The position numbers and the translations under genes were made by a program. From Branchiostoma floridae (lineage: Eukaryota; Chordata; Leptocardii; Amphioxiformes; Branchiostomatidae): 63,604 nucleotides of DNA. The notes beneath the pieces were generated by a model. The model worked only from the letters and a program-made list of their open reading frames with translations, ran no database searches and was not told where the DNA came from. Below are positions 27,401 through 38,025 of this stretch, in pieces; positions within the stretch are counted from its first letter, which is position 1, and each line of letters opens with the position of its first letter. Where the stretch lies: contig NC_049982.1 in assembly GCF_000003815.2 (NCBI RefSeq), forward strand, positions 18,914,048 to 18,977,651. Reading direction: 5' to 3'.

Positions 27401-30400
27401 CCCTGTTCAACATGATGTAAACAGGAATTGAACATATCTTTTACAGTTCTATCACTTAGTTAAAGGCAATGTAACTAAAGCACATCATAGGCAACAAATT
27501 AAAGTTAAAACTACTTGTACAGGGTATCCTATCAGCCTTCAAGGTATAGACCATGGCAAGTATTTAGTTGATTTCGCTGCGTACGTTATTGTTAGAAATA
27601 TTGTGATATGTATTTACAAAATAGAATTATTACTATATATTGCTCATCGTTATTCAACAGAAATGATGTTTATCTGCAGCAAAACGTTGAAAAAAATTTA
27701 CAGGCTTAATTAATTCATCAACGGAAGGAACTGAGCTCACAAAGCTGTCCAAAGTCGTATATTTCCTCATCAGTGGCATTGGTACTGAGGATCGTTCCAT
27801 CCGGCCGGGTGAAGTCATCATCCGGGTCTCCATTCCAAACTCCCATCAGCCCTTTCGTCTGGCCCATGTAGTCACCCGGAAGATGCATCATCGTAGCAGG
27901 GATCCCGGCCTTCTCGTAAACTTCCAGTCTGGCACCTGTGGAGTTCGAATGTGGGGATTTGTATCGGATTTACACGTTTACTTGGTCCAAGCAGTATCCT
28001 GACTTCTTAAGAAGCTACGTGTATTGAAGAATGGAAACAGCTACTCGATGGGTTTCTAAAGGAGCGAACCGTGCGTTTGACACCTTTGGTGCTCGTCGAA
28101 ACCTTCATATCGCAAAACTGCATTCATAATTAGTTCTAAATTACCAATGAGCCTTGGGGTGGTATTGACACACATTGGAGGGGGCTTATACATTGTACAT
28201 CGAATCTTCCATGGGAATGCTTGCAATTTCATTTTAAATATTGCCCGCAAATCAGGAATAAACTAAGGTCAAGCAAACAAACAAATACAAATTGACAGAA
28301 TAGTATCTAACATTCCTTTAGATTTCAATTTACACATAAATCTAAGAATGTTCAACAATGTATTGCTACCAAATAAAAATTACCTGATGTGAACTCAGCC
28401 ACAACAGATCCGTTCGTTCCTTTTGATATCATGACGTTAGTAAAAGCTAAAAACTCCTCTGATGAAAGGTCGTTGAACTCCGGTGTGAATATGTTGTCAA
28501 CAAAAAGACGAAACTCTGTATGTGTATATATATACAAATACAAATATAAATATACGTTACACAAAAATTGCAAAACAAAATGTGGTGTTCCTAATCTAAG
28601 AGAGGTGCTCTACACGAAGTTTAAGGATCTTTACGTGCTCTAGAGGAAGACTAATGAGTAATGTTAGATTGTAGATCAAACAGAAAAGAAGGAACAAACT
28701 ACAAAGTGAAAGCATATATCTGACTTGAAAAATCTTACCACCCTCTTCATGGTTAACCTGAACAGAAGAGGAATTGGATGTCCTGGCTGCAACAGCGCTG
28801 AGGACTGTGGCGGCGGTTTCTACCCCATCAGGGCCAATCGCCTTTATTGTCCTGCCTTGGACAAGAAATTCCCCATCCAGTGCGTCAACCAGTGTGTACT
28901 CTCCAAGGCCGTTAAAGGTGTAGTCTTTGCCGTCAATGGTTGTGAAGTGTGGGTCTCCAAAGATGATGATGATCCAAATGAATACTGTACAGAAATAAAG
29001 GATATAGCCCGGTCCGTTGCATATTGTTACTTTCCCCTGATCATGAATTTGTCCCTTCTAAAGCTGACTATGTACCGTCTGATCCATTGCATCTTGCCGC
29101 ATTCTGCTTAGTCGATCTATATTCAGTTATCATGAATCATGATAAACAAGAGATAATTGAGAAGAAACAACTATTCACTTTCAGGTATTAGTCACTAAAC
29201 TCATAATGAATGAATGAATGAAGACCTTTATTGTACATTCATACCCACTGGGTTCAGTACAGGTCACAATAAATGATACAACATGATACAATGATACAAT
29301 GAATCTACACTACTCAAGAATCGTATGTTCAGCAACAACACATCTGAGAAACAACAGTATTTGACAACATTCTGAACACAGATCTACCGTACGATATGCA
29401 GGAATTATTCCATTAGCAAAATTAAACCCTATAAAGACTTCTAGATAACCAGAAAATGATGAATTACTTGGAGGGCGGATCCATCTTCGTTCAGTTACAA
29501 TTGATGGTCCCCAGCATGAGCTTCCACGGCACTGTGGAGTCTCGCAGTCGCAGATCCGACGGAAAATCAAAACAGTGACGCCCCAACGCCAAAAACCGAA
29601 CCTGATCGTGACAATCCATGGCGACCAAACTGCTTGTTCTGAAAGTTAATTAACAATCTTATCAAGTTGCAACATTTTTACCTTCGCCAAGAAGGTTATG
29701 TTTTGGGTAGCGTTTGTATGTATCTATGTTTTTCTTCATTTGAAGCATTGATAGATACCGATAACGGATGTAATGAGAATGGGTTCTCTCTAGGAACGTT
29801 GCGAAACAGAAGGAGTTTATGGTCCATCAGAAGAATATGTTGCATAACGTGTCTTACCTGGCACGCTCGGCTGAGTGCCTGAGAAAAAATATTGAGAGAA
29901 TAAGAATCAAGCAAGGTACGTTATTGCCATCTGATTTCTACCGGGGCTCCTTACACTCGCTTTCCTAAAAAAATTGAATCATAGTCACCCGCGGCCATAA
30001 CACCAGGACGATAACAGAAGCGGGGGAAATTTGGGCATTTTTTTTTACTCACGTAAGCAGGCCTAGCGCGTGTTCCATAATTTAACAATGATAATGAGTT
30101 TGCTACCATCATACAAGCTTTCTACCGATATATAATTAATGCAGAAACAATGGAAATACGATCAACCGAAATTGATATTCCAAACTTTTTGTGGCGAGTT
30201 TATCAGCTGTTGGCTTATTGATAAAGTTTATAAAGACTATACATACCCATGACCGTCGGCATTATGGCTGTTTGCAGTCCAGCATTTGCATCTACCGTTG
30301 ATACAGCTGAATGGATTAGAAGGTAACAGGTTGTTTCGCAACAATGTCAGTTCGCAACCGTCAGTTCGCAACAAGGCAAGTCTTTTCGCAACAAGGTACA

Positions 30401-33400
30401 AGCCGTTTCGCATCATTTGAATGTTATCAATCTTGATAGCCTGATAGTATTAGAAATCGTATTCCTAACATAATTATTAACGTAACTTGATTAACGTACA
30501 ATGCAATGCAGGATTCGTGAGCACGTGCCAGCTTTATTCCATCCATTATCTATTTTGGAGAGGATACTTGTAACATGATAAAAGTGTACATTATAACAAT
30601 ATAGAGTCCTATAGTATGTACAACCCCAGGTCAACCATGCACACTTATGCCCCCCCCCCCCAAAAATATTAGGCTATCAAGACTTATAACATTCAAATGT
30701 TGCAAAACGACTTGTAACTTGTTGCGAAAAGACTTGCCTTGTTGCGAACTGACAGTTGCGAACTGACATTGTTGCGAAACAACCTGTAACCGATTAGAAT
30801 ATATGTTGTTAGAAGAAATTGTTAACGTACAATGCAATGCAGGATTCGTGAGCACGTGCCAGCTTTATTCCATCCATTATCTATTTTGGAGAGGATACTT
30901 GTAACATGATAAAAGTGTACATTATAACAATATAGAGTCCTATAGTATGTACAAACCCAGGTCAACCATGCACACTTATGCCCCCCCCCCCAAAAAAAAA
31001 CGCTGGAGCAACGCGTGGTTCATAAAGTTTATTCAAGCCCAAACGCAGACATGTTTCACAAGGTGTGGCTTCTTCAGCGGTAGGACTTGGTAGTTTGTTA
31101 CGATTTCAAAAGATTCAGTGAGGTTAATGTTGCACATGGACATGTTTACAGGCAGGAAATACAATATTCATATACAACGTTACACAACAAAAAACAGGGT
31201 AGGTGATATATAGAAACACACTAAAATATATTCTTATTACAATACGTCCATTTTCTCAATACGTTTTCTTATATGAAAAACTTTGACCTTAGATGAGATA
31301 ACCAGTGCTGTCTTTGCATTGATTCTGTTCTCTTCTCTTGCTCGACCATGTCACTCGAAAGGAGGACCATAATATGCTCAACTGGAACGGAGTAGCTGTA
31401 GTCTGGCTTCGTGTGTATTACATTCAATTTGTAACTGTTTTCGTATCCGATTCATCACTTGCAACCTATGATATCTTTAAGGTCACAAATATTGTTATAA
31501 TCAATTACATACTATACTTTAAGTACAGCAACTTACGGATGATTCCACACAATGATTTCAAGTAATTCATAATTGATAACTGCATAAACAGGGAAGAGAA
31601 TGTATATTCTGGTTTGTGTAGTCTTCAATATTTCTCTATATTGTTTTGCGACCTTGCACTGTAACAAAGTGTGTCAAAGTGACTGTGACACTGCGGACGA
31701 AGTCAACAAACTTTAACTTTATTCAGGTTGTAACAAGACAATACACTGTGAGCACTAGGCAGAATGGCTGGTATCGTGGCCACAGACATATAAATATACA
31801 ATACAAGATGAACATGTATATACAGTAATAGAATAAAATAGTTGTTACAATAAAAACAGGTAACGCTAACACTTATGCCTGACTAGCTAAAAACTTACTA
31901 GACAGTGGCACCGCTGGAAGAGAATCTTTTGGTAGATATCATGTACACACACAGTGCTTCTGAAAGCTGTCTATTGGAAGTCAACAATGTATGGTGTGTG
32001 TGTGTGTGTATGTATGTATGTATATGTGTGTGTGTATGGAATTGCAGAGGCACACACACACAGAAAGACAACCTGACAGACTTACTTATAGACATACAGA
32101 CATACAGGCCAAAATTAAAACTTTAATCCCTTGATAAAAACACATTCGTTTGCTTAACTAGAGGACACATGGCCGGCCTTTGATAATTATATTGTTGTAT
32201 CGTTTTATCGTGCATCCATAATGAAGATTAATGTCGCATGACGTGCTTATGTGTCATCATACACAGCTGTGTATCTTACAAAAGGTCGTTTTGAATATCA
32301 TGCAATTAGACATGCGACCCTTGTAACATGTTAACGCCTAAACCTGTATCCATGCAGGGTTACAAGCGGTCACTCTAAGTCTCACCACATACCGATTTAT
32401 CCTCTTCATGTCCGGTCTTGTAACAGTAGAGAGAAGATTCGAAAGTTGCTTTTTCTCTTCATCTGACATTTTAAGGCAAGAGCCTGATGCTAAATGGATG
32501 CGTGGCTCAATGTTTGCAAGTAAGAACCACAATTTACCAACGGGTCAAGTGGGTCACATTCTGAACTTTGGGTCCATATGCGCGCTCTTTTCAACAATAG
32601 GCAGAAAATGACACATAATTACTTGCACGTCATCTGACATTCGTCTTCATTATATCTGTACACATCAATGGACATCAAATGGTTGTTTTGTGACAAGTTT
32701 GTTTTCCTACAGGTTGTAGTACAAAGAACACTGGGCATCTAAATCACTACTCTCCAAGCAGAGGTTGAGTCGCGTAGATATAGCTCCTCTTACGTAAGAG
32801 GAGCGCTGGTGTAATTTTTCCGACTACTACTATAACGTTATCTACGCGACTCAACCTCTGCTTGGAGAGTACTAATTTACTACTAAATCACCAAGTCTTT
32901 GCAATACACTTTTCTACTTAAGATAAATATTGCCATTGCATCAAAGGAACGCATCCAAATCAAGATATGAAGTACAAAGAGGTCAACAGGCTATCCAGGA
33001 ATGGATGATAGAAATTGGCCCTGTGATTCGCTTACTACGCGAATGGTCCCCATGAGTTGAGCCTGGCGGTTGTCCAACGGGCGTCTCGACGTCTCTAACG
33101 GCCCCTGTCCACTAGATGGCGCTTTCGCTGTATCCAAAAGTCGGCCAGGGCGCGCCGCGAGCGCCGAAAACTAAAAAAAAACTTGCTCCCGTTGAGGCAA
33201 TCTGGTGACAGACCTATTTGCGCTCCCTGTGCGACCCAAAGCAAATTTCAGCAGCTTTTATTATGAGATACTCAAGACTTGATAGATCACTAAACGAATT
33301 TTGTATGTTTTGTCGTCTTTTAAAACCCTGAACTGCTGAGTCGTGTCGTAGACTTTTTAATGTCTATTAGCACGCGCCGTCACTTTAAGTGTACAAGCAA

Positions 33401-34519
33401 GCCCTCTCCAGTCTGTGGAGCTGCCTGGCGTAATTGATTAGGTTTACCTACTCTCCAAGCAGAGGTTGAGTCGCGTAGATAACGTTATAGTAGTAGTCGG
33501 AAAAATTACACCAGCGCTCCTCTTACGTAAGCGACACAACCTCTGCTTGGAGAGTAAGGTTTACCCCTTTAGACTTGGGTTCGAACCCGAAGTAGTGCAC
33601 TCCTTTTTTCCGTTTTTACCAAAATAACGCCGAGACGTCCGTTTTTACCCTTTATCACGATACTGCCGTATATTTGCAATCAAAATGTTCCTTTATATGC
33701 ATTTTTGCTTCTTGCTAGTCCCGTAAAAATGCTTCTTGCTAGTCCCGTAAAAAGTTGTATGTAAGGCGCTCAGATTACCATTCACGAATCGGGAAGTTGC
33801 CTCACCGCGCTCTCTCCAGGACCTATAATTGGTCAGAGCGCGCAGAGAGCGCGGTGCATCGCCAAGGTCGCTAGCTGTGTATGGTCAATTGAGGAAAAGG
33901 TACCGTCTACCGAGTTCATAACGTCTCACATACTACTTCCATAGCTTGTTTGTCAATTCCTCTGAGCGACAATTACCTCCTACATTACCAAATTCTGAAC
34001 TTTCAGTCCACAGAAAAGTCCGGAGGAGACGATTCGGCAGTCTCCTAACTGTAGTTTTTGGAGGGGACCTCCTTGGATCTCCAAGAGGTTAAGATTGTTA
34101 TTTTCCTTGGCGCTTTTAGGCACTTTTGTGGGCGTTCTATTTTGTACTGTTCCTTCATGGCCACCAGCCAACATGGATTTCTATTCTGTACTGTTTTCTT
34201 CATGTCCACCCGGCAGCTTGCCTAGCGGACAGGAAGAAAACGTACAGAATAGAAAACCAGACAAAAACGCCAAAAACAGTCGGAACCGAACCCCTGCTTG
34301 GGAAGTATACGTATACCATGACAAAGTCTAGTCTGCACAAGACTAACTGACTAACAGGAACATCAGCATTTATGTGATGGATGTAATTCCATCAGTGTTG
34401 AATAATACTCAAGACTTTCTATCATGTTCAGATACCGAGTTTAGAGTTTTAGAGGAACTGTCCCTACCTCCAAGAACAGCAAGAGCTATAACCCACGCAC
34501 AGACAGATGCCTTCAGCAT
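24475..34519 (-). CDS. Gene A: secreted mosaic protein, TSP1-like, VWFD, EGF, EGF, CTLD (14 exons)
   Basis: Minus-strand exons: 34519-34468, 30306-30247, 29878-29858, 29638-29468, 28984-28739, 28515-28384, 27935-27741, 27402-27275, 26864-26741, 26605-26398, 26104-25938, 25722-25579, 25226-25058, 24712-24475; 2055 nt, 684 codons plus stop, all phases agree. Exon 1 encodes a signal peptide (MLKASVCAWVIALAVLG). Then a degenerate TSP1-like module (residues 45-101), VWFD from about 105 (GDPHFTTID, YTFNGLGEYTL), its later part with GLMGVWNGDPDDDFTRPDGT (about 255), a cysteine region (CGDDRECLFDASVTRNV), an Ig/cadherin-like segment (376-445), EGF (445-501), calcium-binding-type EGF (501-549, FDECVAGTDDC) and a C-terminal CTLD (549-684, WVGLSDEDLEG). 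No membrane segment or GPI signal is visible. VWFD plus GLMGVWN and EGF resemble the C-terminal half of MUC4 and cnidarian mucin-like proteins; a CTLD at the end is not part of MUC4. The role is unknown; secretion and glycan or matrix binding are inferred. Confidence 0.85.
28384..28984 (-). other. Gene A VWFD core with GDPH motif
   Basis: Two exons. The first carries GDPHFTTID followed by YTFNGLGEYTL and Asn-rich sites; the second encodes EFRLFVDNIFTPEFND. GDPH is the sequence at which MUC2, MUC5AC and MUC4 VWD domains cleave between Asp and Pro. Gene B has the same motif at 43287-43042. The sequence shows the motif; cleavage here is an inference. Confidence 0.8.
29206..29290 (-). mobile_element. 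3' tail of a truncated LINE, ATTC repeats
   Basis: The plus-strand block AATGAATGAATGAATGAAG is followed by ACCTTTATTGTACATTC. The same junction occurs at 59246-59280 in an unrelated place. On the minus strand this is a polyadenylation-like AATAAAGGT followed by ATTC repeats, as expected for the 3' end of a CR1-type LINE cut short at its 5' end. It lies in a gene A intron. Confidence 0.6.
30322..30791. mobile_element. hAT-like non-autonomous element with 8-bp target duplication
   Basis: The 470-bp element has inverted ends of more than 100 bp, beginning GGTAACAGGTTGTTTCGCAA and ending with the near-complement that finishes AACCTGTAACC. It is flanked by GATTAGAA at 30314-30321 and again at 30792-30799, an 8-bp target duplication as made by hAT transposases. 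No transposase is encoded. It sits in the first intron of gene A, with its target duplication starting only 8 bp from the acceptor of exon 2. Confidence 0.88.
30491..30998. repeat. Direct repeat of about 170 bp, offset 331 bp
   Basis: The block starting TTAACGTACAATGCAATGCA at 30491 recurs almost unchanged at 30822 and runs to a C-tract followed by an A-tract (about 30650-30664 and 30981-30998). The first copy lies inside the hAT-like element and the second immediately outside it. The shared C/A tail suggests either a retro-inserted small element or a duplication made during transposition. Confidence 0.8.
31000..31100 (-). mobile_element. Possible 3' end of a retroelement (Penelope-like tail?)
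   Basis: On the minus strand the segment reads CTGAAGAAGCCACACCTTGT, then GAAACATGTC and TTGAATAAACTTTATG. The order CTGAAGAAG, GAAAC, GTC then AATAAA resembles tails of Penelope-like elements that carry hammerhead-derived motifs. No coding sequence accompanies it, so the assignment is weak. Confidence 0.3.
31705..31890 (-). mobile_element. Possible LINE 3' fragment
   Basis: The plus-strand block CAAACTTTAACTTTATTCAG resembles the end of the LINE at 19.6 kb, where a tail of TTGACTTTTGACTTTATTAAG occurs. It may be another 5'-truncated LINE end in the first intron of gene A. No reading frame supports it. Confidence 0.3.
31994..32037. repeat. GT/GTAT microsatellite
   Basis: Runs of GTGTGTGTGTGTGT, then GTATGTATGTAT and GTGTGTGTGTAT. 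It lies in the first intron of gene A. Confidence 0.9.
32748..32871. mobile_element. Short MITE with TACTCTCCAAGCAGAGG ends, copy 1
   Basis: The 124-bp palindromic element has arms TACTCTCCAAGCAGAGGTTG and complement, each about 33 bp, extending to GAGTCGCGTAGATA. Flanks CTAAATCAC (left) and CTAATTTAC (right) agree at 7 of 9 positions, consistent with a decayed 9-bp target duplication. An inner palindrome GCTCCTCTTACGTAAGAGGAGC is present, spanning 32782-32803. Confidence 0.85.
33449..33556. mobile_element. Short MITE with TACTCTCCAAGCAGAGG ends, copy 2
   Basis: The 108-bp copy of the same family has its interior inverted relative to copy 1. Perfect flanks AGGTTTACC occur directly before (33440-33448) and after (33557-33565), a 9-bp target duplication. 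Nine-base duplications are typical of Mutator-like transposases, although other groups can make them. Confidence 0.88.
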
Positions 34520-34584
34520 GGCGACTTCTCTTCTCTTCTTCTCCGGAGGAAAGTCTGCGATGTTTTCAGAAGAGCGTGGTTTGT

Positions 34585-35200
34585 CAAGATGTGCGCACGA
34601 TTACGGTCGAATCCACTTATGAACATGTAGCAAATACACGCTTAAAATAGACTCCAAACCAGTTTTGCTTCATGACGAAACATATTTGATGTAGCCCATG
34701 TGATTAGGGTGTGATAAGGTAACTGGAGGTTATGAAGAACACCTTGCACAAGATGGTACCGATGCCGCCGGCTGTTCCTTCTAGAGTCACGCATGTCATC
34801 ATGAAATAGAGAAGACTGACACGGCTATTTCCATAATATTAACCATTTTCCCGTACTCTGCAATTCCTGCAACATTTCAAAGTTTTAACATAAGCTCGTG
34901 TGATTTGATTACAATGCTGAGCTAAAACACAGTGATACCAAAGCACAGTGTTTTACAACGAATATGTCCCTGACATTATAACGTAACTCAAGTGATAAGG
35001 TTTCTGAAGTTTATCTGGGACACCTGGTACAATTTGGATGCCGCCGGCTGTTCCTCATAGAGTCATCCATGTATTATTATTAAGGTCATCGTGAAATAAC
35101 CGTGATTGACATGGATTACTTCCACAAAATCAACCCTTGCCCAAACTCTGCAATTCGCTGCAATGTTCAATATTTCACCATAAATGTAGTACCTAGTTAT
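34585..35200 (-). promoter_or_regulatory. Upstream region of gene A with duplicated conserved blocks
   Basis: Just upstream of exon 1, AACATGTAGC and CCAGTTTTGCTTCAT (plus strand, about 34620-34675) also occur above gene B exon 1 (57669-57705). Farther out, GCCGCCGGCTGTTCCT followed by a short spacer and GAGTCA occurs at about 34765 and again at about 35040, each followed by related sequence containing CTCTGCAATTC. The same block is found above gene B at about 58365. These are candidate promoter or enhancer segments; binding factors are unknown. Confidence 0.45.
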
Positions 35201-35509
35201 GTCTATAATGTTGACCCAAAACACTTCCAGTAATCGGAATGGTTGAGGGGAAGGGAATGATCAGAAACTCTCTGTAAACAGTTGTAGTTGTCTGCAATGC
35301 AGTCAAGAGTGAACCAATTATAAGTTGGGCTGGGTGTGTGGGGGTCACATGATGCGTGGACGAAAACAAGATATACATGTACCAGAAATGACAACAACAA
35401 TGCTCAAACATTCTCACGGCCTCCCTCCAAATATGTTTTCACGTCTACGGTCTACCCCTCCCTCAGAAACCCTTTCCTCCCTATAACAAATAAAGTAGGC
35501 TCTATGAAA

Positions 35510-35713
35510 TAGTAAATGCAGAAATGTTCGATGTGGATTAATGTTCGCGGTTTTCGCGGCGGCCGATTCACCGCGAATTTATAACCACCGCGAACATTTT
35601 TCCATAACAGTAAGAGGCTACAGTGCATGGTGCTACTGTGAAATTAAAACCACCGCGAAAAGTCCATTTTCCCGCTACCGCGAAATCAAATCCCCGCGAA
35701 CGCACAATTTCAG
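35510..35713. mobile_element. GCGG-rich MITE, copy 3
   Basis: Same family as 14211 and 17204, in the opposite orientation: GTTCGCGGTTTTCGCGG comes first and CCCCGCGAACGCA last, with TGCATGGTGCTAC in the middle. Its outer ends are less well preserved (TAGTAAATGCAG on the left). It lies between genes A and B. Confidence 0.75.
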
Positions 35714-36539
35714 TGTGAACCTGTGGTAACGTCCTTGGTGACTGGAAATGAAGGTCAAAGAAACTGTGACGTCATCCCCATGATAGGCACCCCAGATCTG
35801 ATGTTACAACAAGTGCTGTTTTTGTTTGGATCTTAAAAGTTTCTTTATTTATCAGAAGCTCAAATCGAGACCATGATGCAAGAGTCAGACCTTAATACGA
35901 GCGATCGTTGTTTTGTTTACATCGGGATATTCTATGACAGGTGCCTTCCAGGACGTCAGCAGATTAGATTACTGATTGATATTCGACTTAGCAGATCAAA
36001 TGACAAAATTAATTGTAAATTAATCGTTTGTCTCCAGTGTGTCAAAAACGGTTTCTAAAACTTCAGTCCTGTTACTGCAATGATTTCTGTTCGACAAGTA
36101 AACTAGACAAACTGCAATTCCTTTATTTGGTAACTTTTAAACTCCAACGAATCGATCACGTTTATGAGCAATTTGAATTTCGCGCCATTTTTGCCGCGCT
36201 CCCACTACATCGCAATCCTTATCGATTACGTCAGGTGACACCCAGTCAAAAAATGGCCAGCTTGTGCTAGATTTGCAGTTCCAGGAAAGACCGTCTGCAA
36301 AATAATTTCTACATACCCCCGTGGAGCCTTTTGTTACCAGTTCCGTTTACTTGTGCACATTTATTCTTTCATTCATAGTCATTCAGCCACATATTCGTGC
36401 CTGCATACGTGCATTCGCTCAGCCATTCATTCCCACATGGCTGTATTGTATTGGATATCTGTACAAAATATGTAACTGGTACAGACCCAACTTGACCGTA
36501 AGACTTTTTTCCTTTCAAGTAAAAGATATAACCAGTATT

Positions 36540-38025
36540 TGTGTTTCTTTTAAAGAATTTTATTGCAGATACCAGAAACAAAATCCCCAAAAGATTCCAA
36601 TGCCTTTGGAAGCAGTCAAAGCGTGGCATCCTACAATGCCTGAAATGTGCTGAATTATTATGTAAATGCTACATATGTCTACTTTTCTATCTATTCATCT
36701 CGGATTATTTTTACATAATTATATGATGTTTCTAATTTTACACGTGTCCAGTAAATATGCCAACTATGTGCAAGTTATGCAAAAATTCCATAGAGTTTTA
36801 TTTTTATTTTGAATCTTTGATAATGTCTCATACATAAGATTACACCACCTTCCAATACACATATTACACTTTAATCTTACAACTTTAGATCAAATATGCC
36901 GACTCTAGGAAAACTACACAAGTTTATGTTTTTGTCTTAAATCAATGATTATTTCTACATGTATATGATGCTTCCGATCTCACACCAAAAATATACTTTA
37001 ATGCTTTGCACTAATTCAAACAAGCACAGCAATGTCACATTGCGCAGTATATACGTTAATATCTGAGAATTGAAAAGGACAGAACAGACCAGCTGCATAT
37101 TATTAATCTCCAAGCAGATGTAGATCGAACCATGTGCTCCCTGCGTAGAGACGTACAAAAGCACACGTTCCTAACACACAGTGAGACTGATTTAGCAGAG
37201 AGGGAGAAGATGGAGAGGGGGCGATTGAGAAGAAGTTGAAAGAAAAGGTTGAGAATGAGAAGAGTGGAAGACGAATGAGACTGGGCTGTATCCTATATCT
37301 GCTTGGAGATTGGCTTTTATCACTGTATATGAATGTCTAATGATGTTACAACTCATTGAAATCAAGAATACGCCAAAAAGTAGTTACTCAAGCAACTGGA
37401 TATGGTTTTGGAAACTGGAGGCCTGTCAGTGACACTGACGAAGGATACTGGATATGGTTTTGGAAACTGGAGGCCTGTCAGTGACACTGACGAAGGATAG
37501 TGGATTCTATCCAAAACGTCTGACCGTTTCCTAAACCATATCCAGTTGCTTGAGTAACTACTTTTTGGCATATCTTGTTACCTGGATGTCTAACCTACAT
37601 CGACAAAATCAAGAATATCTAAAAAGAAAGAATTCAATCTAGTTAGAGGTTTTACCTAGACGTTGACGGCACTTTAATAGTCCAAAACTCTGGCAATTTA
37701 GAATATAGACTAGTTTGCTCTATCAGATTTATTTCTTTGTGGTGTGAAAATACATGTTTTATTACACCAGTGAACTGAAGAGCTATGTGTGGCTATACGC
37801 TTATGTCTTATACGGACCAACGTTTTGTTCATTAAAGGGTCTGTGCTCTCTTCGGCTCTACATGTACCGGTAGGCTTCCAGTAAGATTAAATGAAAGCCA
37901 ATTGTTCCGGATATCAATCCAATCTTATTCCAAAGTTTAATCCTATATTCCTTGGGCAAATGCATATCTGCAAAAAAGGGCGACCTTCAGAAAGAAAGAA
38001 TGGGACTGCTGAGGCCACGCCTGTC
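36540..38025 (-). other. Inferred 3' UTR and flank of gene B
   Basis: Counterpart of 22890-24474, with AATAAA (minus) at 36559-36564 in the same TTATTGCAGATACCAGAAAC context, plus the shared GACAGAACAGACCAGCTGC block at 37078. A MITE has inserted at 37372. No coding exons are seen. Confidence 0.45.
37372..37569. mobile_element. MITE with GCCAAAAAGTAGTTACTCAA ends and internal 52-bp duplication
   Basis: The 198-bp element has inverted ends of about 34 bp, running from GCCAAAAAGTAG to ACTGGATATGG. Inside, the block CTGGATATGGTTTTGGAAAC through GACACTGACGAAGGATA is repeated in tandem with a 52-bp period (37396 and 37448). It lies in the 3' flank of gene B and has no counterpart below gene A. 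Confidence 0.85.

Noticed and set aside
28725-29111. 128-codon plus-strand open frame
   Set aside because: It is antisense to the gene A VWFD exon and has no recognisable content.
33575-33600. A tRNA T-arm-like GGGTTCGAACCC string
   Set aside because: There is no D-arm, anticodon arm or acceptor stem at proper distances; it is an isolated palindrome.
34100-34330. Inverted TTCTATTCTGTACTGTTTTC and GAAAACGTACAGAATAGAAA blocks as a possible transposon
   Set aside because: The arms are short and no target duplication is evident; it was not strong enough to list as an element.
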